DNA from: an uncultured Burkholderiaceae bacterium
GTDB lineage: Bacteria; Pseudomonadota; Gammaproteobacteria; Burkholderiales; Burkholderiaceae_B
Assembly (NCBI GenBank): GCA_937888805.1
Contig: CALBEY010000038.1
Span: forward strand, 1-64,000
Direction of reading: 5' to 3'
Length of the DNA: 64,000 nt
A program made the position numbers and the translations under genes. Position 1 is the first letter of the stretch. The number at the start of each line of letters is the position of its first letter. The notes beneath the pieces are model-generated. The model searched no databases, was not told where the DNA came from, and worked only from the letters and a program-made list of their open reading frames with translations. Positions 38,975 through 48,159 of this stretch are shown here, in pieces.

Positions 38975-39114
38975 TTAGCCCGCGCCGTACCCCGTTGGTC
39001 GGGGGATGAAGCGTCGAGCAGGGTTGTCCTTAACAAAAGGATAGCCTTGTATTTTGGCACGTCGGCCGATTAATTGCAACAAACGGAGTGACCCTTTGCT
39101 CACAGCGCTCATGG

Positions 39115-40971
39115 CTAATCTTTAAACCGGGCCCGTATACTTTGTTCAATCCCCTTTTCATCAAGACCGACACCCGCCAGTAAACTCGCTTGGTCGCCAT
39201 GATCAATAAACACATCAGGCAAACCCAATTGTAGTGTCGGCACTGTCAGCCCCGCTTCGTTCAGTGACTCGCAGACTGCGCTGCCGGCACCGCCCATGAC
39301 GCTTGATTCCTCAAGGGTCACAAAGCCTTGATGAGATTGTGCTAGCGATTTAATCAACGCATGGTCAATGGGTTTGACAAAACGCATGTCAACCAATGTC
39401 AAATCAAGTCGCTCTGCCACAGACTCGGCAGCCGCCAACAAGGTACCAAACACCAAAATGGCCAGTTTTTTGCCTTCGCGACGGACAACACCACGGCCAA
39501 TCTCGACCGCAGTCAGCGACTCACTGACCGCTTGGCCCTTTCCGCTTCCCCTTGGGTAGCGCACAGCAGCAGGGCCAGGGTGTTGAAAACAGGTCGTGAG
39601 CAACAGTCGCGTCTCGTTTTCGTCAGAAGGCGTTGCAATTACCATGTTGGGCACACAACGAAGAAAAGCAGTGTCATAGTTGCCCGCATGTGTGGCGCCA
39701 TCAGCACCCACCAAGCCTGCCCGATCTAGCGCAAAGGTCACGTCTAGGTTTTGCAGGGCAACGTCGTGAATCAGCTGATCGTAACCACGCTGCAAGAACG
39801 TCGAGTAAATCGCCACAACGGGTTTTTCACCTTCACAGGCCAGTCCAGCAGCAAAAGTCACTGCATGCTGCTCAGCGATACCGACATCAAAGTAGCGGGT
39901 GGGGAATTTTTTCTCGAACGCCACCAATCCACTACCCTCGCGCATGGCTGGCGTAATGGCGACTAATCGAGAGTCTTGCTCACCCATGGCACAGAGCCAA
40001 TCACTAAAAACCTGGGTAAAGGTAAGTTTAGTTACAGCACCTGCTTTTTTCTGGATGCCCACAGCGGGGTCAAACTTGCTCGGCCCGTGATAAAGAATGG
40101 GGTCGGCTTCGGCAAGCTTATAACCCTGCCCTTTCTTGGTGACCACATGCAAAAACTGTAATCCGCCGAGCTGCTGTAAGTTTTGAAGCGTTGGTATCAA
40201 GGCGTCAAGGTCATGGCCGTCGATCGGTCCGACGTAATTAAACCCAAACTCTTCAAATAGCGTGGCCGGCATGATCATGCCCTTGGCGTGCTCTTCGAAC
40301 CGTCGTGCAAACTCAAGAACTGGGGGGACATGTTGCAAAACCGAACGTCCCACATTTTTGGCTGCCGCGTAGAACTGGCCCGACAAAAGCCGCGCCAAAT
40401 AGTGATTCATGGCGCCAACTGGCGGCGAAATCGACATGTCGTTATCATTCAGAATAACCAATAAATTGATGCCAGTGGTTACTCCCGCATTATTCATGGC
40501 CTCAAACACCATGCCCGCTGACATGGCCCCGTCTCCAATGACGGCGATGTGTTGGCGCGACACGGCGGCATTGCGTGATGCCACTGCCATGCCCAATGCC
40601 GCCGAAATTGAGGTCGACGAGTGCGCAGTACCAAACGCGTCGTATTCAGACTCGCTGCGCTTGGGAAACCCAGACAAGCCGCCGGCTTGTCGTAATGACC
40701 CCATTTGGTCTCGACGGCCCGTTAAAATTTTGTGGGGATAGGACTGGTGGCCAACGTCCCAGACGATTCGGTCATGCGGCGTGTTAAAGATGTAATGCAG
40801 TGCCACGGTCAATTCAACCGTGCCTAAATTTGACGACAAATGGCCGCCAGTCTGCGACACAGAGCTCAAAATAAAGGCACGCAACTCTTTGGCCACTTGC
40901 CCTAATTTAGACCGCTCCATTGACCGCAAATCAGAGGGTTCATTTATTTGCTCTAAAAGACCGTAAGACAT
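39115..40971 (-). CDS. dxs: 1-deoxy-D-xylulose-5-phosphate synthase
   Basis: First enzyme of the MEP isoprenoid pathway, TPP dependent, 618 residues. [20 protein letters not shown] is at the N-terminus; [20 protein letters not shown] is the TPP/Mg site; [14 protein letters not shown] carries the catalytic acidic region. It supplies units for IspA, whose gene is 13 nt upstream, and in turn for the squalene operon elsewhere in the window. Full length and intact. Confidence 0.97.
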   Translation of the reverse strand: MSYGLLEQINEPSDLRSMERSKLGQVAKELRAFILSSVSQTGGHLSSNLGTVELTVALHYIFNTPHDRIVWDVGHQSYPHKILTGRRDQMGSLRQAGGLSGFPKRSESEYDAFGTAHSSTSISAALGMAVASRNAAVSRQHIAVIGDGAMSAGMVFEAMNNAGVTTGINLLVILNDNDMSISPPVGAMNHYLARLLSGQFYAAAKNVGRSVLQHVPPVLEFARRFEEHAKGMIMPATLFEEFGFNYVGPIDGHDLDALIPTLQNLQQLGGLQFLHVVTKKGQGYKLAEADPILYHGPSKFDPAVGIQKKAGAVTKLTFTQVFSDWLCAMGEQDSRLVAITPAMREGSGLVAFEKKFPTRYFDVGIAEQHAVTFAAGLACEGEKPVVAIYSTFLQRGYDQLIHDVALQNLDVTFALDRAGLVGADGATHAGNYDTAFLRCVPNMVIATPSDENETRLLLTTCFQHPGPAAVRYPRGSGKGQAVSESLTAVEIGRGVVRREGKKLAILVFGTLLAAAESVAERLDLTLVDMRFVKPIDHALIKSLAQSHQGFVTLEESSVMGGAGSAVCESLNEAGLTVPTLQLGLPDVFIDHGDQASLLAGVGLDEKGIEQSIRARFKD

Positions 40972-40984
40972 TCTTATTTATTCC

Positions 40985-41899
40985 TTAGTGCTCTCTATGC
41001 ACCACGTAACTTGCCAAATCCGCCAGGTGGCGACCGCTGTCACCAAACGACTTAACAGCCTCGTGAGCCACACCTTCAAGCTCTCGGGCCAAGGCTTGCG
41101 CCTTTTCCAAGCCTAACAAGGTGACGTAGGTGGCTTTGGACTGCTCTTGATCCTTACCTGCCGTTTTACCGAGCTTTTCAGTCGACGCTGTCACATCGAG
41201 CACATCGTCCACGACCTGAAATGCTAGACCAAGCGCATCAGCATAACGCCTTAGAGCCTCTCGGTGTGTAGAGTCTGCACCAGCAACAATGGCTCCCAAT
41301 TGAACACTGGCCCCTAACAGAGCGCCGGTTTTTTTACTGTGCATCGCGGCAAGATCTGTTTCATTGAGCCGCACACCAATACTTAGCAAGTCAATGGCCT
41401 GCCCGCCAGCCATGCCTTTGCTGCCAATGGCACGGGCCAGTAATTGGGTAGCCTGAACTGTTAAAGCCGGAGCGATGGGCATCTCTGACATCCACTCAAA
41501 AGCCAGCGGTTGCATGGCATCACCAGCTAACAGTGCCATTGCTTCGCCAAACTGAATGTGCGTTGCCGCTCGGCCTCGCCGCATATCATCGTCGTCCATA
41601 CACGGCAAATCGTCATGAATCAACGAATACGCATGAATAAGCTCGACCGCTGAGGCTGCTAAATCCAACGCTCGATCCAAAACAACATCAGGTGCGGGGT
41701 GGCAAGCCCTGGCTGAGGCAAACAACAGGCAAGCCCTAATGCGCTTGCCACCGCCCAAAGCCGCCCAGCGCATGGCCTCGTGAAGCTGACCAGGCTCATC
41801 ATCATCGGTTGGCAATAGGTGCGCTAGATTGCTCTCGACACGGCTCGCTTGGTCACTTAGCCAACGCTCAAAATTCAACTGGCGCTCTGATCCACTCAT
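40985..41899 (-). CDS. ispA: Farnesyl diphosphate synthase (polyprenyl synthetase)
   Basis: 304 residues. First aspartate-rich motif: IHDDLPCMDDDDMRRG; second: VVDDVLDVTAS. GKRIRACLLFASARACH lies near the N-terminus. The medium-chain length pattern and the xseB-ispA-dxs setting fit farnesyl diphosphate synthase. Its ATG overlaps the xseB stop by one nt. Confidence 0.94.
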   Translation of the reverse strand: MSGSERQLNFERWLSDQASRVESNLAHLLPTDDDEPGQLHEAMRWAALGGGKRIRACLLFASARACHPAPDVVLDRALDLAASAVELIHAYSLIHDDLPCMDDDDMRRGRAATHIQFGEAMALLAGDAMQPLAFEWMSEMPIAPALTVQATQLLARAIGSKGMAGGQAIDLLSIGVRLNETDLAAMHSKKTGALLGASVQLGAIVAGADSTHREALRRYADALGLAFQVVDDVLDVTASTEKLGKTAGKDQEQSKATYVTLLGLEKAQALARELEGVAHEAVKSFGDSGRHLADLASYVVHREH

Positions 41900-42171
41900 T
41901 ACAATGCAGTACCGTTTTCGGTATCACCGTCAAATTCAAAGGGCTTGAGCAATTCTTCTGAAAGCACCTTAACTTTTTGCTCAGCCCGTGCCAGTCGGTC
42001 CTGGCATATACGGGTCAGTGCCACACCCCGTTGGTACGCGTCCAAGGAAGCCTCTAGTGACATCTCGCCTCGTTCCATTTGCGTCACAATGTCTTCGAGC
42101 TGCATCATGGCGGCTTCGAAGTCCTGTGGCAGGTCATCCGGTTTCGTATCCGACTTTTTTTTGCTTGCCAC
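41899..42171 (-). CDS. xseB: Exodeoxyribonuclease VII small subunit
   Basis: 90 residues. FEAAMMQLEDIVTQMERGEMSLEASLDAYQRGVAL is the family core, shown here as FEAAMMQLEDI through LEASLDAY. With XseA it degrades single-stranded DNA. I chose GTG at 42171 (MASKKKSD) because GGAG lies 9 nt before it; a TTG 15 nt upstream also opens the frame. Head of the leftward xseB-ispA-dxs operon; TACAAT at 42216-42221 on the minus strand is a candidate -10. Confidence 0.92.
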   Translation of the reverse strand: MASKKKSDTKPDDLPQDFEAAMMQLEDIVTQMERGEMSLEASLDAYQRGVALTRICQDRLARAEQKVKVLSEELLKPFEFDGDTENGTAL

Positions 42172-42282
42172 CAACGCGAACTCCAAAGATTGTTAATTAA
42201 GGGCGGTTAATAGCCATTGTAGTAGAAAGACTTGGGGTTGAAACCGGCTTATCGCTTGGTTGCGGTACAATGGGCAAAGATG

Positions 42283-42302
42283 ATCGGAAGCTCCGATTTT
42301 TC
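42283..42302 (+). terminator. First terminator-like hairpin in the Rieske gene leader
   Basis: A perfect 6-bp stem (ATCGGA/TCCGAT, loop AGC) followed by a run of T. It lies about 50 nt before the Rieske start and just after a TACAAT -10-like site (42266-42271). It faces toward the Rieske gene, so it would cut the leader short. Confidence 0.55.
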
Positions 42303-42308
42303 TTCGCG

Positions 42309-42337
42309 CCAGATGGTTTACCAACCTGGCTTTTTTT
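42309..42337 (+). terminator. Second terminator-like hairpin in the Rieske gene leader
   Basis: A stem built from CCAG/CTGG plus TGG/CCA, followed after one C by seven T, ending 18 nt before the Rieske ATG. Together with the preceding hairpin it could act as an attenuator or end a short RNA of about 60 nt. Confidence 0.6.
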
Positions 42338-42355
42338 ATCTCCGCGGAGGGAATC

Positions 42356-43507
42356 ATGGCCGATAGGGGTCAGACAGCGCACTTATCACCCGCTTTCACG
42401 CAACTTTCACCCAGACAGTATTTCGATTCAGACATACTGTCTTTAGAGAAGAAGCTCATCTTTGGGCAGTCTTGTCAGTATGTGGGTCATGAAAAGGGCG
42501 TGCCCAACAGCGGTGACTGGCGTACCCTGCCCCAAGAGGGAAATGGCCGTGTGTTGGTCAACGGCAACAATGGCATAGAGCTATTGTCAAATGTCTGCCG
42601 GCATCGGCAATCGATTATGTTGGGTGGCGAAACAGGCAATGTCGGTGGCTCTGGCAACTTGGCTGGAAACCTCCAAGCAACAGGCGGTAATATTGTTTGC
42701 CCCCTGCACCGCTGGACCTACACCAACCAAGGCGAACTGCTCGGCGCACCTCACTTTCCAGAAAAACCGTGCATGAATTTACAGCGCTACCCATTACAGC
42801 GCTGCAACGGCCTGTTATTCGAAGGCCCGCGCGACCCATTGCGTGACCTTGGCAGCCTTTTTAAGCGCCCAGAATTTGATTTTTCAGACTACGTTCTCGA
42901 CCACGTGGTGGTCCACCCCTGCCACTACAACTGGAAAACCTTCATTGAAGTCTATTTGGAGGATTACCACGTTGAGCCATTTCATCCTGGTTTGGGACAG
43001 TTTGTGACCTGCGATGACCTTGAGTGGGAATTTGCACCATTTCATAGCGTGCAACGTGTTGGTGTCCACCAAGCCTTATCTGAACCGGGCACTGATGCCT
43101 ACCGCGTGTGGCACGACAAGTTGATGTCCTTTCGCCAAGGCCAAGCACCTGACTTCGGTGCCATTTGGGTCACTTACTATCCGACTCACATGATTGAGCT
43201 CTATCCTCACGTTCTTGTGCTGTCAACGCTTCACCCTATCTCGCCCCAAGAGACGGTTAATGTTGTTGAGTTTTACTATCCAGAGGAAATTGCATCCTTT
43301 GAGCGCGAGTTTGTAGAAGCGCAACAAGCCGCCTACATGGAGACGGCTGTTGAAGATGATGAAATCGCTGAACGCATGGACGCTGGCCGCAAAGCACTTT
43401 ACGAGCGTGGCGATATCGAGGTGGGCCCCTACCAATCACCCATGGAAAATGGCATGCAACATTTTCATGAGTGGTACCAAGGCCTGATCAATCAAACAAA
43501 AACCTAA
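42356..43507 (+). CDS. Rieske-type non-heme iron oxygenase, alpha-subunit family
   Basis: 383 residues. Rieske [2Fe-2S] ligands are C81-R-H83 and C115-P-L-H118. The catalytic domain has YNWKTFIEVYLEDYHVEPFHPG, whose D and two H ligands hold the mononuclear iron. Between H83 and C115 are 31 residues, with a Gly/Asn-rich insert (about 90-112), longer than the roughly 17 usual. No ferredoxin reductase gene lies beside it and the substrate is unknown. GGAGGG sits 5 nt before the ATG. It diverges from xseB, an order I recall as common in Burkholderiales. Confidence 0.87.
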   Translation: MADRGQTAHLSPAFTQLSPRQYFDSDILSLEKKLIFGQSCQYVGHEKGVPNSGDWRTLPQEGNGRVLVNGNNGIELLSNVCRHRQSIMLGGETGNVGGSGNLAGNLQATGGNIVCPLHRWTYTNQGELLGAPHFPEKPCMNLQRYPLQRCNGLLFEGPRDPLRDLGSLFKRPEFDFSDYVLDHVVVHPCHYNWKTFIEVYLEDYHVEPFHPGLGQFVTCDDLEWEFAPFHSVQRVGVHQALSEPGTDAYRVWHDKLMSFRQGQAPDFGAIWVTYYPTHMIELYPHVLVLSTLHPISPQETVNVVEFYYPEEIASFEREFVEAQQAAYMETAVEDDEIAERMDAGRKALYERGDIEVGPYQSPMENGMQHFHEWYQGLINQTKT

Positions 43508-43512
43508 GCAAA

Positions 43513-43551
43513 CAGCGCGGATATCTAAGAGATATTTGGGTTGCTGCGCTG
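43513..43551. repeat. Nested inverted repeats after the Rieske gene
   Basis: Outer arms CAGCGC and GCGCTG enclose an inner pair ATATCT/AGATAT with an AAG loop, beginning 5 nt after the Rieske stop. There is no T run after the outer arm, so it is not a classic terminator; it may be an mRNA 3'-end structure. Confidence 0.45.
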
Positions 43552-43674
43552 ATGCTCAACCGCAGTAAAATTCGCCTAAATTGAATTCAAACAATTGAAC
43601 CTGATGGTCTTTTTGTCGTCTAAGATTTAACCCATGTTTTTGAAAAATAACCTCTCAGCGAATCAGCCAACACT

Positions 43675-44547
43675 ATGAAGAGAATCATGCTTTTTCTGGC
43701 CACAAATTTGGCCATTTTGATTGTTCTGGGCGTGATCTTAAACATCACAGGTGCCAACCGGTTTTTAACCCCACAGGGCTTAGACATTCAAACGCTGCTG
43801 GTTTTTTCAGCCATTATTGGTTTCGGCGGTGCATTCTTGTCCTTGTTGATCAGCAAATGGGTTGCCAAGTTCACGACCAAAGCCCGCGTCATTGACCCAC
43901 AATCACCAGGCAACGCTCGTGAGGCCTGGCTGGTACAGACTGTGCATCAATTTGCTGACCGAGCCGAAATCGGCCATCCTGAAGTCGCCATCTATGACGG
44001 TCCACCGAACGCTTTTGCGACGGGCGCCTTCAAAAATAATGCGCTTGTGGCTGTGTCCACTGGGCTGCTCGAGAGCATGACCGAAGAAGAGGTTGCCGCT
44101 GTTTTGGGCCACGAAGTCGCTCACATTGCCAATGGCGACATGGTGACACTGACCCTTATCCAAGGTGTGCTGAACACTTTTGTGGTGTTTTTCGCCCGAA
44201 TCGTTGGTTACTTTGTGGACCGCGTGATTCTAAAGAACGATCGCGGTCTGGGTATTGGCTATTTTGCGGCGGTGATTATTTCCGAAATCATTTTCGGCAT
44301 TCTCGCCAGTATTATCGTCGCTTGGTTTTCTCGCCAGCGCGAATTTAGAGCAGATGCTGGATCCGCAAAGCTGATGCAGGCTCGTGAGCCAATGATCAAG
44401 GCCTTGGCTCGGCTAGGCAATCTAACACCTGGTGAGCTTCCCCGCAGTTTCGAGGCTTCTGGCATCAGCGGCGGCAAAGGCATCGGGGCTCTTTTTGCCA
44501 CCCATCCGCCCATTGAGCAACGAATCGCTGCTTTACAATCAATGTGA
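43675..44547 (+). CDS. htpX: Membrane zinc protease HtpX
   Basis: 290 residues. Two N-terminal membrane helices are followed by the zinc motif HEVAH in [14 protein letters not shown], two more helices, and a third ligand glutamate in [12 protein letters not shown]. HtpX takes part in membrane protein quality control with FtsH in E. coli. It ends at a bidirectional terminator shared with the convergent hydrolase gene. Confidence 0.95.
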   Translation: MKRIMLFLATNLAILIVLGVILNITGANRFLTPQGLDIQTLLVFSAIIGFGGAFLSLLISKWVAKFTTKARVIDPQSPGNAREAWLVQTVHQFADRAEIGHPEVAIYDGPPNAFATGAFKNNALVAVSTGLLESMTEEEVAAVLGHEVAHIANGDMVTLTLIQGVLNTFVVFFARIVGYFVDRVILKNDRGLGIGYFAAVIISEIIFGILASIIVAWFSRQREFRADAGSAKLMQAREPMIKALARLGNLTPGELPRSFEASGISGGKGIGALFATHPPIEQRIAALQSM

Positions 44548-44551
44548 ATTT

Positions 44552-44578
44552 AAAAAAGTCGCCATTGGCGACTTTTTT
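44552..44578. terminator. Bidirectional terminator between htpX and the dienelactone hydrolase gene
   Basis: Perfect 12-bp arms (AAAAAAGTCGCC and GGCGACTTTTTT) with an ATT loop. Because A and T runs flank the G+C part on both sides, it can end transcription from either direction. It lies 4 nt after htpX and 2 nt before the stop of the convergent gene. Confidence 0.92.
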
Positions 44579-44580
44579 AA

Positions 44581-45360
44581 TTAGCCAGGCTTCAGATTAG
44601 AACGCATCCAAGCCAAACATCTCACCCAAGCATCCTTTGCCGCTTTTGGCTCGTACATGGGTCGGTAATCAGCAAAAAACCCATGGTCAGCCCCCTCATA
44701 GACTCTAATTGTGCTTCGCTGGGCATGCTCGTTACCCAGAGTGAGCGCTTTTTGCATTGCCCTCACATCCGACAAAGGAATGCCCGCATCTTTTTCGCCA
44801 TAAAGACCCAGTACAGGTGCTTGTAGCGTCGAAGCCACATCAATGGGGTGGCGCGTATGGATTGGGCCGTGACCGGCCGTCAGGCGCCCATACCAAGCCA
44901 CCGCCGCATTGACCATGGGCTGGTGCTCGGCATAACGCCAAGTCACTCTCCCGCCCCAACAAAACCCAGTCACGCAGACTTGCGCCAAATTGCCGCCATG
45001 CAAACCAGCCCAAACCAAGCAAGCATCTAAATCTTGTAGCACTTGTTCATCAGGCACCTGACTGACAATTTTCGAAACAATATCACTGACTTCACTGAAT
45101 GCGGCTGGATCACCTTGCCGAAAATACAATTCCGGTGCGATCGCCAAAAAGCCCTCTTGCGCGAAACGACGGCAAATGTCTTGAATGTGCTCATGAACCC
45201 CAAAAATCTCTTGGATCACCAAAACAACCGGCAAACGTCCAGCCTGCTCTGGCATCGCATAATAGGCCGGCATGCTCTCCGTGTTCACCGGCACTTCAGT
45301 CATTCCCACCTTGAGTCCACTAACCGGCGTTTTGATGGGGGTGTTCTTGTTTTCAGTCAT
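44581..45360 (-). CDS. Dienelactone hydrolase family protein
   Basis: An alpha/beta hydrolase of 259 residues. The nucleophile is cysteine in GFCWGG; the aspartate is in LYGEKDAGIPL and the histidine in GADHGFFADY, giving the Cys-Asp-His triad of dienelactone hydrolases. IQEIFGVHEHIQDICRRFA is a family block. No chlorocatechol or other aromatic-degradation gene is beside it, so the natural substrate is unknown. It starts with ATG about 36 nt after the polA stop on the same strand. Confidence 0.9.
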   Translation of the reverse strand: MTENKNTPIKTPVSGLKVGMTEVPVNTESMPAYYAMPEQAGRLPVVLVIQEIFGVHEHIQDICRRFAQEGFLAIAPELYFRQGDPAAFSEVSDIVSKIVSQVPDEQVLQDLDACLVWAGLHGGNLAQVCVTGFCWGGRVTWRYAEHQPMVNAAVAWYGRLTAGHGPIHTRHPIDVASTLQAPVLGLYGEKDAGIPLSDVRAMQKALTLGNEHAQRSTIRVYEGADHGFFADYRPMYEPKAAKDAWVRCLAWMRSNLKPG

Positions 45361-45396
45361 CTCTCACTCCTTTAAATGTCATGTGACAACGTTCTT

Positions 45397-48159
45397 TCAA
45401 TGCGCCTGCTCCCAATTGCTACCCTGACCGACTTCAGCGAGCAAAGGCACACTGAGCTCGGCCACCTGACACATCAGCCTTGGCAAGTTCTCGCAAACTA
45501 ATTCGAGCTCATCACTCACCACATCGAGAACCAATTCATCGTGTACCTGCATGATCAGACGACTTCGGAGTTTTTCAGTTTCTACCCATCGTTGCGTGGC
45601 CACCATGGCCATCTTGATCAGGTCAGCTGCTGTACCCTGCATCGGGGCATTGATCGCAGCTCGCTCGGCGCCCGCACGTCGGGCACCGGCTGCATTAATG
45701 TCGGTTAACCAAAGCCGTCGACCAAAAACTGTTTGTACAAACCCCTGCTCATGCGCCAAAGCCTTTGTGGTTGCCATGTAATGAGCAACACCTGGGTAGC
45801 GTGCAAAATATCGATCAATATAAGATTGTGCGGCTTCTCGTGTAATCCCCAAGTTACCAGCCAGTCCGTGAGCGCCCATGCCATATATCAAGCCAAAGTT
45901 GATGGTTTTGGCCATACGGCGCTGATCAGCATTGACTTGATCCACACTCACCCCAAACACTTCAGCAGCGGTGGCCTTGTGAATATCCTCACCTTGTGCA
46001 AACGCCTTGAGCAACCCGTCATCAGCCGACACGTGTGCCATGACACGCAACTCAATTTGCGAGTAATCAGCAGACACAATTTGCCCACCCGCTTGGCGAG
46101 CAATGAACGCTTTTCTAACGCGTCGACCTTCTTCGGTTCGGATGGGAATGTTCTGTAAGTTAGGCTCTGACGAGGACAACCGGCCTGTGATGACAGCCGC
46201 TTGGGCGTAATGCGTATGCACTCGGCCCGTTGCTGGGTTAATCATTTTGGGTAATTTGTCAGTGTAGGTCGATTTTAGTTTCGCCAGTCCGCGGTACTGA
46301 AGCAAGACCTTGGGCAAGGGGTAGTCTTGGGCGAGTTTACTTAAAACTTCTTCGTCAGTTGAGGGGGCGCCACTGGCTGTTTTACGCACCACCGGTAGCT
46401 GCATCTGATTAAAAAGAATCTCTCCAAGCTGTTTCGGCGAATTCAAATTAAATGGCTGCCCTGCCATTTCGTAAGCACGCTTTTCAATTTCCAAGAGCTT
46501 TTCCCCTATTTCACGGCTCTGGGACTGCAGCTCTTGAGGGTCAATTCGAACACCCTCACGCTCGATCATAAACAGCACTTCACTGACTGTCAGCTCGAGT
46601 TCGTAAATGCGCTGCAAGGCCTCACTAGCCTGCACCTGCGGGTAAAGCACATGGTGAAGGCGTGCTGTGAAATCGGCATCTTCGCAGGCATAGTGACTCG
46701 CCTTGTCAACCGCCACCTCATCAAAACCTATTTGGTGAGCCCCTTTGCCACACAGCTCTTCGTAGGACACCCCTCGTTGACCCAGCCAACGGTGCGAGAG
46801 TTCCGCCAAGGCAACGCTGCGGTGCGACTCGAGCACATAGGCTTGCAACATGGTGTCATGCGCGATCCCAGCCAAATGCAAACCCTCATTGGCGAACACA
46901 TGGGCGTCGTACTTTGCATGGTGCAGTATCTTGGTAGGCTTACTTGACGCTAACCACGGCGCGAACAGATCAAGGATCTCTGCTTTGTTCAGCTGCGCCA
47001 CGGCTTCAGTGCCACGGTGGGCCAAGGGGATGTAGCAAGCTTGACCAGGGGCCACACACAGCGAAAAACCCACCAGCCGAGCCTGCATGCCATCAAGCGA
47101 TGTGGTTTCTGTGTCCAAAGCCACCAAATCAGCCTGTGTCACCCGATCAAGCCACGTTTGCGCTTGTGCGAGCGTCAATACCGTCTCGTATGCCAAATGA
47201 TCTACCGACGCTGGCACCAAGGGTACGGCTTCGCCTGACAAGGTCACTGGCGCTTCAGCGCCTCTTTTAACCCTGGCATCACCCTTGGGTATTCGCTGCG
47301 CATCGCCACTCAATTCGCGCAACCAAGTTCTGAATCCGTAGCGCTCGTACAACTGGGTCAGTTTGTCGACATCCTCCGACTTGGGCACAAAGTGTTCGAT
47401 TTCACGGGCCTCGGGTGGCAGCTCGCAATCCAATTTGACCGTTAAGAGGTGGCGCGTAAGCTCAAACTGACCCATGGCCTCTTTCAGATTCTGGCCTGCA
47501 GTGCCTTTAATTTCATCAACATGGGCCAATAAGTTGTCAATGCAGTCGTAGGCTTCTAGCCATTTGACAGCGGTTTTAGGGCCCACCTTATTGACGCCGG
47601 GGACGTTGTCAACGGTGTCACCGACCAACATCAAATAGTCAACGATGCGATTCGGTGGCACCCCAAATTTATTTTTGACACCCAGTGGATCAAGCTTTTC
47701 ACCGTTCATCGTGTTGACTAACGTACAGTTTGGCGTGACCAGCTGTGCCAAGTCTTTATCGCCCGTTGAAATAATTGTTTCGAGACCGTTTGCTTGCGCC
47801 AAGACCGACAATGTGCCGATTACATCGTCTGCCTCAACGCCGACCACGCCAATCACCGACCAACCCAACGCGGCCACAGCCTCATGGATCGGTTCAATTT
47901 GCAAAACCAAATCTTCAGGCATGGCTGCGCGATTGGCTTTATAGTCGGGGTACACGTCCTCTCGGAAGGTTTTGCCTTTTACGTCAAAGATGCAGACAGC
48001 ATAATCGGGACGAAAATCTTGCATTATTTTGCGCATCATGTTGATGACGCCGTATATGGCACCCGTGGGCTCGCCCTGTGCGTTTCTTAAGTCAGGCATG
48101 GCGTGATAGGCGCGGTAAAGATAACTTGAGCCATCAACCAGTAACAAGGTTTTTTTCAT
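45397..48159 (-). CDS. polA: DNA polymerase I
   Basis: 920 residues with three activities. The N-terminal 5'-3' nuclease begins MKKTLLLVDGSSYLYRAYHA. The 3'-5' exonuclease is intact, with DTETTSLD carrying the DxE pair and CEDADFTARLHH a further aspartate. The polymerase domain has VSADYSQIELRVMAHVS, RRMAKTINFGLIYGMG and MQVHDELVLDV. It fills Okazaki gaps and repairs DNA. Its start codon shares CATG with the divergent LOG gene; AGG lies 9 nt upstream, inside that gene. Confidence 0.97.
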   Translation of the reverse strand: MKKTLLLVDGSSYLYRAYHAMPDLRNAQGEPTGAIYGVINMMRKIMQDFRPDYAVCIFDVKGKTFREDVYPDYKANRAAMPEDLVLQIEPIHEAVAALGWSVIGVVGVEADDVIGTLSVLAQANGLETIISTGDKDLAQLVTPNCTLVNTMNGEKLDPLGVKNKFGVPPNRIVDYLMLVGDTVDNVPGVNKVGPKTAVKWLEAYDCIDNLLAHVDEIKGTAGQNLKEAMGQFELTRHLLTVKLDCELPPEAREIEHFVPKSEDVDKLTQLYERYGFRTWLRELSGDAQRIPKGDARVKRGAEAPVTLSGEAVPLVPASVDHLAYETVLTLAQAQTWLDRVTQADLVALDTETTSLDGMQARLVGFSLCVAPGQACYIPLAHRGTEAVAQLNKAEILDLFAPWLASSKPTKILHHAKYDAHVFANEGLHLAGIAHDTMLQAYVLESHRSVALAELSHRWLGQRGVSYEELCGKGAHQIGFDEVAVDKASHYACEDADFTARLHHVLYPQVQASEALQRIYELELTVSEVLFMIEREGVRIDPQELQSQSREIGEKLLEIEKRAYEMAGQPFNLNSPKQLGEILFNQMQLPVVRKTASGAPSTDEEVLSKLAQDYPLPKVLLQYRGLAKLKSTYTDKLPKMINPATGRVHTHYAQAAVITGRLSSSEPNLQNIPIRTEEGRRVRKAFIARQAGGQIVSADYSQIELRVMAHVSADDGLLKAFAQGEDIHKATAAEVFGVSVDQVNADQRRMAKTINFGLIYGMGAHGLAGNLGITREAAQSYIDRYFARYPGVAHYMATTKALAHEQGFVQTVFGRRLWLTDINAAGARRAGAERAAINAPMQGTAADLIKMAMVATQRWVETEKLRSRLIMQVHDELVLDVVSDELELVCENLPRLMCQVAELSVPLLAEVGQGSNWEQAH

